NCBI GenBank assembly: GCA_964389095.1
Contig: CAYMEB010000001.1
Span: forward strand, 34,666 to 98,665
Direction of reading: 5' to 3'
DNA length: 64,000 nucleotides
Source of the DNA: JABFRJ01 sp964389095
Lineage (GTDB): Bacteria > Pseudomonadota > Alphaproteobacteria > Rhizobiales > Hyphomicrobiaceae
Under the pieces are notes generated by a model. That model did no database searches, was not told the origin of the DNA, and saw only the letters and a program-made list of their open reading frames with translations. The position numbers and the translations under genes are program-made. Of this stretch, positions 42,263 through 53,027 are shown one piece after another. The stretch's first letter is position 1; every line of letters begins with the position of its first letter.

Positions 42263-43021
42263 TCAGATCACGGTCATCGGCCCGCGCGTTGCGGCGGCCC
42301 CTCCCACGCTGTCCTGCGTGGTCGCGACGCCGAACGATTGGAGGACGGCGCGATGACCGTCGGCAGGTGTGCGCAGGATCTTGTCGCCGATCGCGTTGAG
42401 GCGTCCCAGCGGTGTCTCGGTCTCGACACGGGTCACCCAAGCCGCAGTTTTGGGCCAGCGCGCCGCGTCGACCGTCTGGCGCGCCCAGCGCAGGTTGGCG
42501 AAGTGGCTCGCCACCGAGATGTCGGCGAGGTTCGCCGTCGCGCCGCCGACGAAGCCGGAGGATGGCGCCCAGACCTCGAGATGGTCGAGAACGGCGGGCA
42601 GTTCCTGCTGCACCACGCGCTGGACCGCTTCGAGATCGCGCGGCGTGCCGAACACCGCCGGCGCGACCAGCGCCTTGCCGAAGATGCGCCAGATCAGGAC
42701 GTCGGCGAGCAGCGTGTCGGCGAATTCGTCGAGGAAGCGAATGCGGGCCCGTTCGGCCGGGGTTCCCGCCAGCAAGGGAACCTGCGGCGCCGTTTCCTCC
42801 AGATACTCGCAGATCACGCTGGAGTCGTTGATCACGTCGGCGCCGTCGATCAGTACGGGGATGCGGCGCAGCGGACTGAGCTGAGTGAACCGATCGGAGC
42901 CGTAGAACGGCACGATCGAGTCGACCCGATACGCCAGCCCTTTCATCTCGCAGACGGCCAGCACCTTGCGGACGTAGGGTGAGACGTGATTGCCGATGAC
43001 GGTCAGACCTGCCTTGGACAT
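42263..43021 (-). CDS. Glutathione S-transferase family protein
   Basis: 252 residues. The thioredoxin-like domain has GNHVSPYVRKVLAVCEMKG, the cis-Pro loop RRIPVLIDGADVINDSSVICEYLEE (glutathione site) and an all-helical C-terminal domain. The SPYVRK start puts a Ser near the catalytic position. It conjugates or isomerises an electrophile; with the MFS and FAH neighbours an isomerase step in aromatic breakdown (maleylacetoacetate-like) is possible but unproven. Confidence 0.9.
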   Translation of the reverse strand: MSKAGLTVIGNHVSPYVRKVLAVCEMKGLAYRVDSIVPFYGSDRFTQLSPLRRIPVLIDGADVINDSSVICEYLEETAPQVPLLAGTPAERARIRFLDEFADTLLADVLIWRIFGKALVAPAVFGTPRDLEAVQRVVQQELPAVLDHLEVWAPSSGFVGGATANLADISVASHFANLRWARQTVDAARWPKTAAWVTRVETETPLGRLNAIGDKILRTPADGHRAVLQSFGVATTQDSVGGAAATRGPMTVI

Positions 43022-43054
43022 CGAAGCCTCCTCGGCGCATACTCGCAGACGGTC

Positions 43055-43435
43055 TCACTTGCCTCGGAATGCGATCATCTCGATCTCGATGCGGGCACCC
43101 TTTGGGAGCGCGGCCACCTGGAAGGTCGAGCGGGCCGGATAGGGCTGCACCACGTGCTTCTCGTAGACCGCGTTCATGCGGGTGAATTCGCCGAGGTCTG
43201 CCATGAAGACCGTCGACTTGGCGACGTTGGCGAAGCTCAGTCCCGCCGCGTCCAGCACAGCCTTGATGTTGCGGAAAACCTGCTCCGTCTGCTCCTCGAT
43301 TCCGCCCGGGACGATGTTGCCGGCGGCGTCGATCGGGATCTGGCCCGAAATGAAGAGGTAGTCGCCGGCGGCGACGGCGGGCGAATAGGGGCCCAGGGGT
43401 TTCGCTCCAGCGGGATGGACGGCCTTATTGGCCAT
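43055..43435 (-). CDS. RidA family protein
   Basis: 126 residues. The signature is YSPAVAAGDYLFISGQIPID, then VFMADLGEFTRMNAVYEKH and the substrate-binding Arg in ARSTFQVAALPKGARIEIEM. RidA hydrolyses reactive enamine/imine intermediates, mainly 2-aminoacrylate. It heads the leftward run with GST, two MFS carriers and FAH (gaps of 33, 55, 118 and 24 bases), which suggests a catabolic operon. Confidence 0.93.
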   Translation of the reverse strand: MANKAVHPAGAKPLGPYSPAVAAGDYLFISGQIPIDAAGNIVPGGIEEQTEQVFRNIKAVLDAAGLSFANVAKSTVFMADLGEFTRMNAVYEKHVVQPYPARSTFQVAALPKGARIEIEMIAFRGK

Positions 43436-43634
43436 GGAAAGGCTCCTGTCGTGAGGGGGCTCCGTTCAGGGGGCGGATGCTCTCACTCCCCTTGCCGTGC
43501 TTCAAGTATTTCCTCCGGGCGGGCCGGGAAGCATTTCGCTCGTCTGGTGCTGGCCCCTGGGCGCCACAATCCTGTATATCATCGGGACACTGCGGCTCGT
43601 CCGCAGGAGCAAGACACCAACCCAGAGGCCTGCC

Positions 43635-44306
43635 GTGCGCGCCCTCGTCGTCGAAGATGATCCCGATCTCAACCGTCAACTGGTGCGGGCCCTGTCCGAT
43701 TCAGGCTACGCGGTCGATACGGCCCGGGACGGGGAAGAAGGGTATTTTCTCGGTGAAACCGAGCCTTACGACATCGTGATCCTGGATATCGGCCTGCCGA
43801 AGATGGACGGCCTCTCCGTGCTGGAGCAGTGGCGACGGGCCGATCGCAAGATGCCGGTGATCCTGTTGACCGCGCGCGACCGCTGGTCCGACAAGGTCTC
43901 GGGCATGGACGCGGGCGCCGACGATTACGTCGCCAAGCCTTTCCACATGGAAGAGTTGTTGGCGCGCGTGAGGGCGCAGGTTCGCCGTGCGACGGGTCAC
44001 GCGAAATCGGAGATCGAGTGCGGGCCGCTGCGCCTCGATACCAAGACGGCGCGCGTGAGCGTCAACGGTCAGCCCATCAAGCTCACGTCGCACGAGTATC
44101 GGCTGCTCGCCTATTTGATGCACCATCGCGAGCGCGTCGTTTCGCGAACCGAACTGGTCGAGCATCTCTACGAGCAGGACTTCGACCGCGACAGCAATAC
44201 GATCGAGGTTTTCATAGGTCGGCTCCGCAAGAAAATCCCATCCGAGATGATCAAGACCATCCGGGGGCTGGGCTATCGGCTCTCGCTCGATCCTGATGCA
44301 GCTTAA
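43635..44306 (+). CDS. feuP: OmpR-family response regulator, FeuP/PhoP-like
   Basis: 223 residues from a GTG at 43635 with GAGG six bases before; the frame is open upstream but not conserved. Receiver: VVEDDPD, D51 (VILDIGLPKMDG), Lys in YVAKPFHMEE; winged helix: LTSHEYRLLAYLMHHRERVV and EVFIGRLRKKIPSEMIKTIRG. The end and kinase match the FeuP/FeuQ pair of rhizobia, which controls cyclic glucan export and iron-linked genes. The symbol is tentative. It overlaps the kinase by 11 bases. Confidence 0.88.
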   Translation: MRALVVEDDPDLNRQLVRALSDSGYAVDTARDGEEGYFLGETEPYDIVILDIGLPKMDGLSVLEQWRRADRKMPVILLTARDRWSDKVSGMDAGADDYVAKPFHMEELLARVRAQVRRATGHAKSEIECGPLRLDTKTARVSVNGQPIKLTSHEYRLLAYLMHHRERVVSRTELVEHLYEQDFDRDSNTIEVFIGRLRKKIPSEMIKTIRGLGYRLSLDPDAA

Positions 44307-45681
44307 CTCGCTCGCTTTCCGGCTGTTCGCGACGGCGGCAGCCTGGACCCTGGTCGTCCTGCCGGTCGCCGCCTACATCATCCTGTCGAACTATCGTCAG
44401 GACGTGATGCGCGACCACGACGCGCGCCTCACGCTGCTCGTCGATCTCGTTCGCTCCGACAGCATCGACCACGGCGGCAGCGAGCCGGGCCAGCCGGTGA
44501 GCACGGGCGAACTCCTGTTCGATATCACGCACTCCGGCTGGTATTGGCAGATCAAGCCGATCGACGGAAAGCCGGGCCGCCGGCTGATCTCTCCCTCGCT
44601 CGCGACCGAAGCCTTCCCTCTGCCGAGCGAGAACGGCATACCGGTCGACGATCACGAGTACCGCTGGGCCGATCTGGAAGGGCCGCTCGGGCAGCGCCTG
44701 CGCGTCGTGGAGACCGTGCGCATGTTCGGGGAGGAAGGCGCAGCCCGGCCGTACTCGATCGCGGTGGCGGGCTGGATGCGCGAGCCGGAAGGGCGAATCG
44801 CACGCTTCCAGGGTCGGCTTTCGTGGTCTCTGACGCTGGCCGGTATCGGTCTGCTGGCGGTGACCCTGTTCCAGATCCGGTTCGGTCTCTCGCCGCTGCG
44901 GCGGATGCAGGAGGCGTTGGCAGCCATCCGTTCGGGCGAGGCCGCGCGCCTCGAGGGTCGGATGCCGGCCGAGATCCAGCCGCTGCAGTCGGAGCTGAAT
45001 GCGCTACTGAAGTCGAACCAGGACATCGTCGAACGGGCGCGGACCCAGGTCGGCAATCTGGCGCACGGTCTCAAGACGCCCCTTGCCGTGTTGATGAACG
45101 AGGCGAGGGACGAGACCAGCCCGCTCGCGGCGAAAGTGTCCGAACAGACCGCGATCATGCGTGATCAGGTCGAGCACTATCTCAATCGTGCGCGCATGGC
45201 GGCGCGTGCGGGCGGTCTGGGGCGGCTCGTCGAGGTGAAGCCGGTGGCCGAAGGGATCGTGCGGGTGCTGACCCGGATCTATCGCGACAAGGAGTTCAAG
45301 GTCTCCCTCGATTGCGCCGATGCCATTCGCTTCGCGGGAGAAAAGCAGGACCTCGAGGAAATGCTCGGGAACCTGCTCGACAACGCCGCCAAGTGGTGCA
45401 CCTCGACGGTTCACGTGACGGCGCGGATCGTCGCCGGAGGCGAGGACGCGGCGAGCCCGCGGATGCTGCAGGTCACGGTCGAGGACGATGGTCCAGGCCT
45501 GACGGAAGAGCAACTGGCCGAGCCGATCCAGCGGGGACGGCGCCTCGATGAGACCAAGCCAGGCTCGGGGCTCGGCCATTCCATCGTCGCCGATCTCACG
45601 CATGGCTACCGCGGCAAGTTCGAACGAGCGAAATCCGCGCTCGGCGGATTAAAAGTGGTGCTCACGCTGCCGGCGCCGTGA
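44296..45681 (+). CDS. feuQ: Sensor histidine kinase, FeuQ/PhoQ-like
   Basis: 461 residues: TM1 (about 9-31), a periplasmic PAS-like region (about 32-170), TM2 (about 175-195), HAMP, the His box NLAHGLKTPLAVLM (about residue 256), N box LGNLLDNAAKW, G1 VEDDGPGLTEEQ and G2 SGLGHSIVADLTHGYRG. The AHGLKTPL box and G2 variant GLGHS are typical for FeuQ/PhoQ-like kinases. The symbol is tentative; the signal is unknown. Confidence 0.88.
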   Translation: MQLNSLAFRLFATAAAWTLVVLPVAAYIILSNYRQDVMRDHDARLTLLVDLVRSDSIDHGGSEPGQPVSTGELLFDITHSGWYWQIKPIDGKPGRRLISPSLATEAFPLPSENGIPVDDHEYRWADLEGPLGQRLRVVETVRMFGEEGAARPYSIAVAGWMREPEGRIARFQGRLSWSLTLAGIGLLAVTLFQIRFGLSPLRRMQEALAAIRSGEAARLEGRMPAEIQPLQSELNALLKSNQDIVERARTQVGNLAHGLKTPLAVLMNEARDETSPLAAKVSEQTAIMRDQVEHYLNRARMAARAGGLGRLVEVKPVAEGIVRVLTRIYRDKEFKVSLDCADAIRFAGEKQDLEEMLGNLLDNAAKWCTSTVHVTARIVAGGEDAASPRMLQVTVEDDGPGLTEEQLAEPIQRGRRLDETKPGSGLGHSIVADLTHGYRGKFERAKSALGGLKVVLTLPAP

Positions 45682-45733
45682 CCGTCACGACAGACCGGCG
45701 CGCCGGCGCAATTCTACTCGAACGGGGCCGAGC

Positions 45734-46600
45734 ATGTGGCGCATCTGGGGAGCCGCGTTCCTCTGGGGGGCGAATTGGCCGGCCGTGAAGATCATTCTCG
45801 GTCACGCCGGCCCCTGGTCCTTGCGGGCCGCTGGTCTGGCCGGAGGGGCCTGCATTCTGGCGCTGATTACCCGTGCTTTCGGGGAGAAACTCAGGCTGCC
45901 GCGCGAACATCGCGCGCGCGTCGCAGTCGCGGGTCTGTTGAACATCGCGGGGTTCAACATTTGTGCGGTGTTCGCGCAGTTGTCGATGCCGACCTCGCGC
46001 GCAGCGATCATGACATTCACGATGCCGCTGTGGGCCGCACTCTTCAGCCGCCTGGTTCTCGGGGAACCCATCGATCGGTTCCGTGCCGCTGCGCTGGGAC
46101 TGGGCAGCCTGGGGCTCGCGGTGCTCTCTCTCCCCTTCATCGACGTCGTGCGCGGCGGCGGCGTCCCATTCGGCCTCATCTACGTCCTCGGCGCGGCGAT
46201 CTCGTGGGCCGCAGGGACGGTCTATCTGCGCCGGTATCCGATCGATGCGCCCGCGCTGACGACGACCTTCTGGCAGGTGGTCGTCGGCGCTGCCGTCTGT
46301 CTCGTGGGGCTGGTGTTGTTCGAGACGCCGCGGCTCGATCTGGCGCCGCCACCGGTGCTGGCCGCGTTCCTGTACCACATCATGTTTCCCCAGGCCGTCG
46401 CCTACGCGCTCTGGTTCACGCTCGTGCGGTCGGTGACCCCGGCCGCCGCCTCGCTGGGTACGCTGCTCATTCCGCTGTTCGCCGTGGCCAGTTCAGGCGC
46501 TCTGTTATCCGACTGGCCTTCAACTCTCGATCTCGTCGGCCTCGTCTTCATTCTGGCGGCCGTCTTCACCGACCAGGTGCTGCGGCACTGGCGGACGTGA
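45734..46600 (+). CDS. DMT-superfamily (EamA) transporter
   Basis: 288 residues with ten predicted transmembrane segments in two EamA repeats: first AAFLWGANWPAVKIILG with MPTSRAAIMTFTMPLWAALF, second AISWAAGTVYLRRYPI and AAASLGTLLIPLFAVASSGAL. Such proteins export amino acids or metabolites. It starts 53 bases after the feuQ-like gene, so it may belong to that transcript. Confidence 0.88.
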   Translation: MWRIWGAAFLWGANWPAVKIILGHAGPWSLRAAGLAGGACILALITRAFGEKLRLPREHRARVAVAGLLNIAGFNICAVFAQLSMPTSRAAIMTFTMPLWAALFSRLVLGEPIDRFRAAALGLGSLGLAVLSLPFIDVVRGGGVPFGLIYVLGAAISWAAGTVYLRRYPIDAPALTTTFWQVVVGAAVCLVGLVLFETPRLDLAPPPVLAAFLYHIMFPQAVAYALWFTLVRSVTPAAASLGTLLIPLFAVASSGALLSDWPSTLDLVGLVFILAAVFTDQVLRHWRT

Positions 46601-46621
46601 CCACTCTCGCGGCAACGCCAG

Positions 46622-47641
46622 TCACGAGATCGCCGGATAACGACCCTCGATCGGGTAGCTCGGGTCGTTGTAGCCCGGGGTCGAGGCGTGGCCGGTCGTC
46701 ACGGTTGCGTTGGCCAGGGCTTCGTCCTCGCTGGTCCAGCGATAGTCGACGGAGCCCGCATAGGATTGCCACTGCTGCAGCGTCCGGGGACCGGCGATGA
46801 CCGAGGAAACCGCGCGATTGTTGAGCACCCAGGCGACCGCCCAGTGGATCAGCGTCGTCCCGCGCGCCTCCGCGTGGGCCTTCAGCTTCTGTGCGAGTTC
46901 GATGCTCTCGGGGCGCCACTCCGTCTGCATCATGCGGGTGTCCTTGCGTGCCGCGCGGGTTCCTTCCGGCGGCAGCGTGTTGAGCTGGTACTTGCCGCTC
47001 AGCACCCCGCGCGCGATCGGTGAGTACGGCACCACTCCCAGCCCGAAGTGCTGGGCAGCGGGAAGCACATCGACTTCGGGCTGCCGGTTGAGCAGGTTGT
47101 AATAGGGCTGCAAGGCCGTCGGCCGGGGGACGCCCATGCGGTCCGCCAGATGGCAGATGTGAGCGATCTGCCACCCGCGGACGTTCGACAGCGCCCACTC
47201 GCGGATCTTTCCAGCCCGGATCAGATCGCCAAACGTCGCGACGATCGGCTCCCATTGTGTATGGGGATCCGTCCTGTGCACGTAATAGAGGTCGATGCAG
47301 TCGGTCTGCAGGCGCTTCAAACTGGCCTCGCAGGCGGCATAGACGTGACGGCGCGACAGGCCACGATCCAGTTCGGTCGGACCAACGGCATTGCTTGCCT
47401 TCGTGGCCACGACCCAGGAATGCCGCTGGCCCTTGAGCAGGCGGCCGACGATCTCCTCGGATCTGCCCTGGGCGTACTGATTGGCCGTGTCGAGGAAGTT
47501 CACTCCAAGTTCTTTTGCATTCGCGACGATCCGGCCGGCCTCTGCTTCGTCGGTCTGGTCACCGAACATCATCGTGCCGAGGCAGAGCGTCGAAACGCGC
47601 ATGCCGCTGCTGCCGAGTGTGCGCATGGGAAAAGCGGTCAC
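46622..47641 (-). CDS. Aldo/keto reductase
   Basis: 339 residues. The catalytic tetrad is visible: Asp and Tyr in LDTANQYAQGRSEEIVG (about 51-56), Lys in VVATKAS (about 80) and His in YYVHRTDP (about 120). The C-terminal NADPH site includes HWAVAWVLNNRAVSSVIAG. It reduces aldehydes or ketones. The GTG at 47641 has a GGAGA ribosome site; an ATG at 47626 is also possible. It converges with the DMT transporter. Confidence 0.92.
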   Translation of the reverse strand: MTAFPMRTLGSSGMRVSTLCLGTMMFGDQTDEAEAGRIVANAKELGVNFLDTANQYAQGRSEEIVGRLLKGQRHSWVVATKASNAVGPTELDRGLSRRHVYAACEASLKRLQTDCIDLYYVHRTDPHTQWEPIVATFGDLIRAGKIREWALSNVRGWQIAHICHLADRMGVPRPTALQPYYNLLNRQPEVDVLPAAQHFGLGVVPYSPIARGVLSGKYQLNTLPPEGTRAARKDTRMMQTEWRPESIELAQKLKAHAEARGTTLIHWAVAWVLNNRAVSSVIAGPRTLQQWQSYAGSVDYRWTSEDEALANATVTTGHASTPGYNDPSYPIEGRYPAIS

Positions 47642-47818
47642 GTGTGTCTCCAGGTCGGGTCATCGGGAATGGCGTCGCAGCGTCAGGCAGGAGAGGGGTG
47701 CCCCCGGCCTGCCGAGGGCCGTTTTGACGCAGCTCGACATTGATTGAACTCAATCCGGCGAACCAGGTCCACGGTGATTTTCACATCCAGGAGCGGACTT
47801 GGCGGAAAGGGGTGTGGC

Positions 47819-48100
47819 ATGGTCGATTTCGTCTTGTCGCAGTCGACATTGAAGACGGTCGAGGTTCACGCGGCGCTGATGGACCGTATGGTCGCCGTGG
47901 TGGGCGCCGACCTTCTGGAGGTTGCAAGCTCCGAGGACGGCGGCTGGTGCTCCGCCCGGTTCCGCTGCCTGGGCTGCCAGAGTGTGAGCGTGTGCAACTC
48001 ATGGCTCGAGATGTGTGGCGCCGCGGGCACGAGGGAGCCGCCGGATTTCTGTCCGAACGGCCCAATCTTCCGCGAATCCCGCCCAAAGTCCCCCCATTGA
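47819..48100 (+). CDS. DUF6455-like small protein
   Basis: 93 residues: ALMDRMVAVVGADLLEVAS, then four Cys (FRCLGCQSVSVCNSWLEMC) and the end PPDFCPNGPIFR. The MxxxxGAD start, CxxC-type spacing and the DFCPN end match DUF6455-type alphaproteobacterial proteins, of unknown function. The five cysteines suggest metal or heme-iron binding, which is inference. The ATG at 47819 follows GGAAAGGGG. It precedes pyrG by 92 bases. Confidence 0.8.
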   Translation: MVDFVLSQSTLKTVEVHAALMDRMVAVVGADLLEVASSEDGGWCSARFRCLGCQSVSVCNSWLEMCGAAGTREPPDFCPNGPIFRESRPKSPH

Positions 48101-48192
48101 GGCGTCGCGGCAGGGACTAAGCGCCGCGGACGGTGGACGACGCTCAGAAATGACTCTGCGAATCGCGCCGGGCCGATGTAGTTTGAAGGCCC

Positions 48193-49821
<1,629 letters not shown>

Positions 49822-49843
49822 GCTTCGTTGCAGCCGGTCGGCG

Positions 49844-49867
49844 GGGCGCGGCGCGTTTGCCGCGCCC
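49844..49867. terminator. Hairpin after pyrG
   Basis: A perfect 9-bp stem GGGCGCGGC/GCCGCGCCC with a 6-base loop between convergent pyrG and the aldo/keto reductase gene. No T run follows, so termination is only likely. Confidence 0.45.
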
Positions 49868-49932
49868 GTGCCAGATCTGTGACGTCGCGGCGGTGCTCGG
49901 TTGTTCGTGACCGGCGAACCGCGGCCAACGCT

Positions 49933-50937
49933 TCAACTCTGGTCCGTCAGGAGCGGTATTGCGCAGACGTCGGCGAGGGCTTGCCAGCAGGCCGGCGGAA
50001 TGGGCGTGCGGGTCCAGGCCGTGTTGGTCGACACCTCGTGCGCCGACCGCATTCCCGCGAGAACCGTGCGCACGGCGGGATGCCGCATCGGATATTGGAG
50101 TGCGGCAGCCTGCATGGGCACACCATGGCTGCGGCAGACGCGATCGATCTCTTGAACCCGTGTGATGATGTCCTGCTCTGCCGGCTTGTAGGCATAGGTG
50201 GCGCCGGCCACCGGGCCGGTGGCGAGGATGCCGCTGTCGAACGGAGCCGCGGCGATGTAGGCGACATCGTGCTTCGCGCACAGGTCGAGCAAGCCGTTCT
50301 CGACGGCGCTCTGGTCGAGCAGCGTCATTCGGCCAGGGACCAGCACGACCTCAATCTCGGCCTCCTCGATGAACCGAGCCGCGATATCGACATCCTTGAG
50401 GCCCGTGCCGATGGCACGCACCACGCCTTCCTCCTGCAAGCGTCTCAAGGCTGGGATCGCTCCCCGCAACGCTTCGTCGGCGCGTTCGTGGACGTCGTGC
50501 TCGCCGTGGAAATGGCGGGTGATGTCGTGCAGCAGGACGATGTCGAGATAGTCGGTGCCCAGGCGATTCAACGAACTCTCGACGATCCGCAAGGTGCCGT
50601 CGCTGGTGTAGTCGAACACCATCTCGCCGTCGTGACCACCGGGAAAGATCATGGTCTTCTGGCGTTGGCCGCCCGACCCGACCGGCGCAATGGCTTTGCC
50701 CACCTTGCTTGCGATGGTGACGCCGTCGCGCGGCCAGTTGGCCAGCGCCCGTCCGAGCCGTTCCTCCGCCAGGCCGCAGCCGTACTGCGGCGCGGTGTCG
50801 AAGAAGCGGATGCCGGCGTCGTAGGCGGATCGGAGAACGCCTGCCGCCTCGTCGTCGCCGATACTCGCGATCTGGCCGCCCACGGCCATGGTGCCGAATC
50901 CCAGGGGGCCGATGTGCAGTGGGCGCAATGACGTCAT
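49933..50937 (-). CDS. Aldo/keto reductase, L-fucose/D-threo-aldose-dehydrogenase-like
   Basis: 334 residues. Tetrad: Asp/Tyr in FFDTAPQYGCGLAEERLG, Lys in IASKVGKA and His in VLLHDITRHFHGEHDV. The GLAEERLGRAL and the HDITRHFHGE insert resemble sugar dehydrogenases of the D-threo-aldose or pyridoxal-4-dehydrogenase kind. The ATG overlaps the ligase stop (ATGA), which ties it to the acyl-CoA operon; a role in reducing or oxidising a product of that pathway is inference. Confidence 0.9.
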   Translation of the reverse strand: MTSLRPLHIGPLGFGTMAVGGQIASIGDDEAAGVLRSAYDAGIRFFDTAPQYGCGLAEERLGRALANWPRDGVTIASKVGKAIAPVGSGGQRQKTMIFPGGHDGEMVFDYTSDGTLRIVESSLNRLGTDYLDIVLLHDITRHFHGEHDVHERADEALRGAIPALRRLQEEGVVRAIGTGLKDVDIAARFIEEAEIEVVLVPGRMTLLDQSAVENGLLDLCAKHDVAYIAAAPFDSGILATGPVAGATYAYKPAEQDIITRVQEIDRVCRSHGVPMQAAALQYPMRHPAVRTVLAGMRSAHEVSTNTAWTRTPIPPACWQALADVCAIPLLTDQS

Positions 50938-53027
50938 TTCAAGACCACGAGTGCATCGGCGGCCACCGCGCCTTTCGGGCCGGCGAACACCGGGTTGACG
51001 TCGAGTTCGGCGAGACGGTCGCGCAGGTCCCAGGCCATCGCCGACACCGCCACCAGCATTCTGGCCAGCGACTCTGTGTCGGCAGGCGGAGCGCCCCGAT
51101 ACCCGGCGAACAGCTTGGCCCCCTTGAGTTCACCAATCATCTCACGCGCGGTCTCGATTCCGAATGGAGCGACGCGATAGGTCACGTCCTTGAGGACCTC
51201 CGTGAGCACGCCGCCGAGCCCGAGCGCCATGCAAGGCCCGAACGCAGGATCGTTGACCACGCCGATCAGCGCTTCGATGCCGCTCGCCATCTCGGACACC
51301 AGGACACCGTCGATTTTCGCCCCGGGCTTCGCCTTGAGAGCGTTCGCGACGACCTCTTCAGCGGCGGCCGCGGCCGATTTTACATCCTTCAGGCCGAGCT
51401 TCACCCCGCCGACTTCGGTCTTGTGGGCGATGTCGCGGGAGACGACCTTGACGGCGAACGGCGGCTGGAGGTCGGCGACGTGCGCGAGCATCTTCTCGCC
51501 CGTCGGAACCAGCTTTTCGCGGGTGGTCCCGATGCCGTAGGCGGCGAGCACCGCCTTGCTTTCGGCTTCGGACAGTGTCGCGGCCCCGCCGGGAAGCGCA
51601 GGACGCGCCACCTTTCCGGCTGCCGGAGACTTGCGGCCCGACAGGCGGGCCCGGTCTGCTGCGAAGCGAGCCAACACCGCCATCGCCTGCGCCTGGCGGA
51701 CCGGCGTCGGGATGATCGGAATGTTTGCGGCTTCCAGGATCGCGAAGGCCGCTTCGGATTTGTTGCGGCGACCCGACCAGGCGAGGCTGATCGGCTTGTC
51801 GGTGGTGCGGGACGCCGCCACGATCGCCTCGGCCGCCTTGCGCGCCGGTTCGCCGGGGATGGAGGCCAGCAGGATCGAGAGTTGATCGATGCCCGGGTCG
51901 GCCAGAACGATCCCCAGCGTGCTGGTCAGCAGCCCCATGTCGTTGAAGATACCCGCCGTCACGTCGGCGGGATTCTCCGACGAGCCGAAGGAGGGAATGA
52001 TCTTCTTCAATGCCGCGACCGTCTCGTCCCGAAAACGGGGAAGCTCGAGTCCTTCCCGGGTCGCGCGATCGGCGAACACGATGCCGGAGCCGCCCGAGAT
52101 CGACAGAACACCGACACGGTTCCCGCGCGGCATCCGGCCCTGGCGGACGAGCTTGGCGATGTCGACGATCGGCTCGACATCGTCCACTTCGATCAGCCCC
52201 GCCTGCCGGAAGGCGGCGCGGAACAGGTCCGCACGGCCGGTCATGTTCGCCGTATGGGACGCGGCGGCCTTGGCGCCGGCCTCGGTCGTCGCCGACTTCC
52301 AGATCAGCACGGGCTTTCCCGTCTCCATCGAGCGGCGGCCCACATCGAGCAGTCGCCGCGCATCCGGCGTGCCCTCCATCACGGCGAAGGCGAGTTCCGT
52401 GCCCGGGTCGTCGAGGAACGCCATCAGCAATTCCGGTGTCGTCAGGTCGGTCTCGTTGCCGGATGACACGCAATGGCGGAACCCGACGCCCTGGGCCTCC
52501 GCGAGATTGACGATCGCGTAGCCGAACCCGCCCGACTGGAACACGCAGGAGACTTTGCCGGGTGCCAGTTCGGTTTCCTCCGAGATCGAGCCGAAGGCGG
52601 CCCAGATGCGGTCCGGTGTCGAAATGAGGCCCTGGCAGTTGGGACCGACGAAGCGGATTCCCGCAGCTTTCGCGGCTTCGCGGGCCGCCGCTTCCAGCTT
52701 GATCCCTTCCGCGCCGGCCTCGCGGAAGCCGGCCGTCAGAACTACGGCAAATCCGATGCCCGCCCTGCCGCAATCGGTCAGCGCCGCGGGCACGGCCGCC
52801 GCGGGAACGCCGATCACGGCCAAGTCACAGGGCTTGGGCACTTTGCCGGCGTCCGGGTAGCACGACTGGCCGTGCAGCTCGTCGTACTTCGGATTGATGA
52901 AGTGCAGCGGGCCCTTGTAGCCGGCCTTACGCAAGGCCTTGATCGGCTGGCCGGAGATGCGGGTCAGATCGCCGGACGCACCGTAGACTGCGATCGCGCG
53001 CGGGTGAAACAGCCGCTCGAAACTCAC
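50934..53027 (-). CDS. NDP-forming acyl-CoA synthetase (acetate--CoA ligase family), fused subunits
   Basis: 697 residues: CoA-binding domain (HPRAIAVYGASGDLTRISGQ), ligase domain (GPNCQGLIST, FQSGGFGYAIVNLA, active-site His in AASHTANMTG, SISGGSGIVFADRA) and a C-terminal ATP-grasp domain (VKVVSRDIAHKTEVGGVKLG, GLGGVLTEVLKD, LDVNPVF). Both alpha and beta parts are fused. It interconverts an acid plus ATP/CoA with acyl-CoA. The GTG at 53027 overlaps the stop of the upstream gene by four bases (GTGA). The acyl group is unknown. Confidence 0.93.
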   Translation of the reverse strand: MSFERLFHPRAIAVYGASGDLTRISGQPIKALRKAGYKGPLHFINPKYDELHGQSCYPDAGKVPKPCDLAVIGVPAAAVPAALTDCGRAGIGFAVVLTAGFREAGAEGIKLEAAAREAAKAAGIRFVGPNCQGLISTPDRIWAAFGSISEETELAPGKVSCVFQSGGFGYAIVNLAEAQGVGFRHCVSSGNETDLTTPELLMAFLDDPGTELAFAVMEGTPDARRLLDVGRRSMETGKPVLIWKSATTEAGAKAAASHTANMTGRADLFRAAFRQAGLIEVDDVEPIVDIAKLVRQGRMPRGNRVGVLSISGGSGIVFADRATREGLELPRFRDETVAALKKIIPSFGSSENPADVTAGIFNDMGLLTSTLGIVLADPGIDQLSILLASIPGEPARKAAEAIVAASRTTDKPISLAWSGRRNKSEAAFAILEAANIPIIPTPVRQAQAMAVLARFAADRARLSGRKSPAAGKVARPALPGGAATLSEAESKAVLAAYGIGTTREKLVPTGEKMLAHVADLQPPFAVKVVSRDIAHKTEVGGVKLGLKDVKSAAAAAEEVVANALKAKPGAKIDGVLVSEMASGIEALIGVVNDPAFGPCMALGLGGVLTEVLKDVTYRVAPFGIETAREMIGELKGAKLFAGYRGAPPADTESLARMLVAVSAMAWDLRDRLAELDVNPVFAGPKGAVAADALVVLK

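Noticed and set aside
43425..43679. An 84-residue leftward frame between ridA and the FeuP-like gene
   Set aside because: It overlaps both the ridA start and the FeuP-like receiver and has no similarity to a family.
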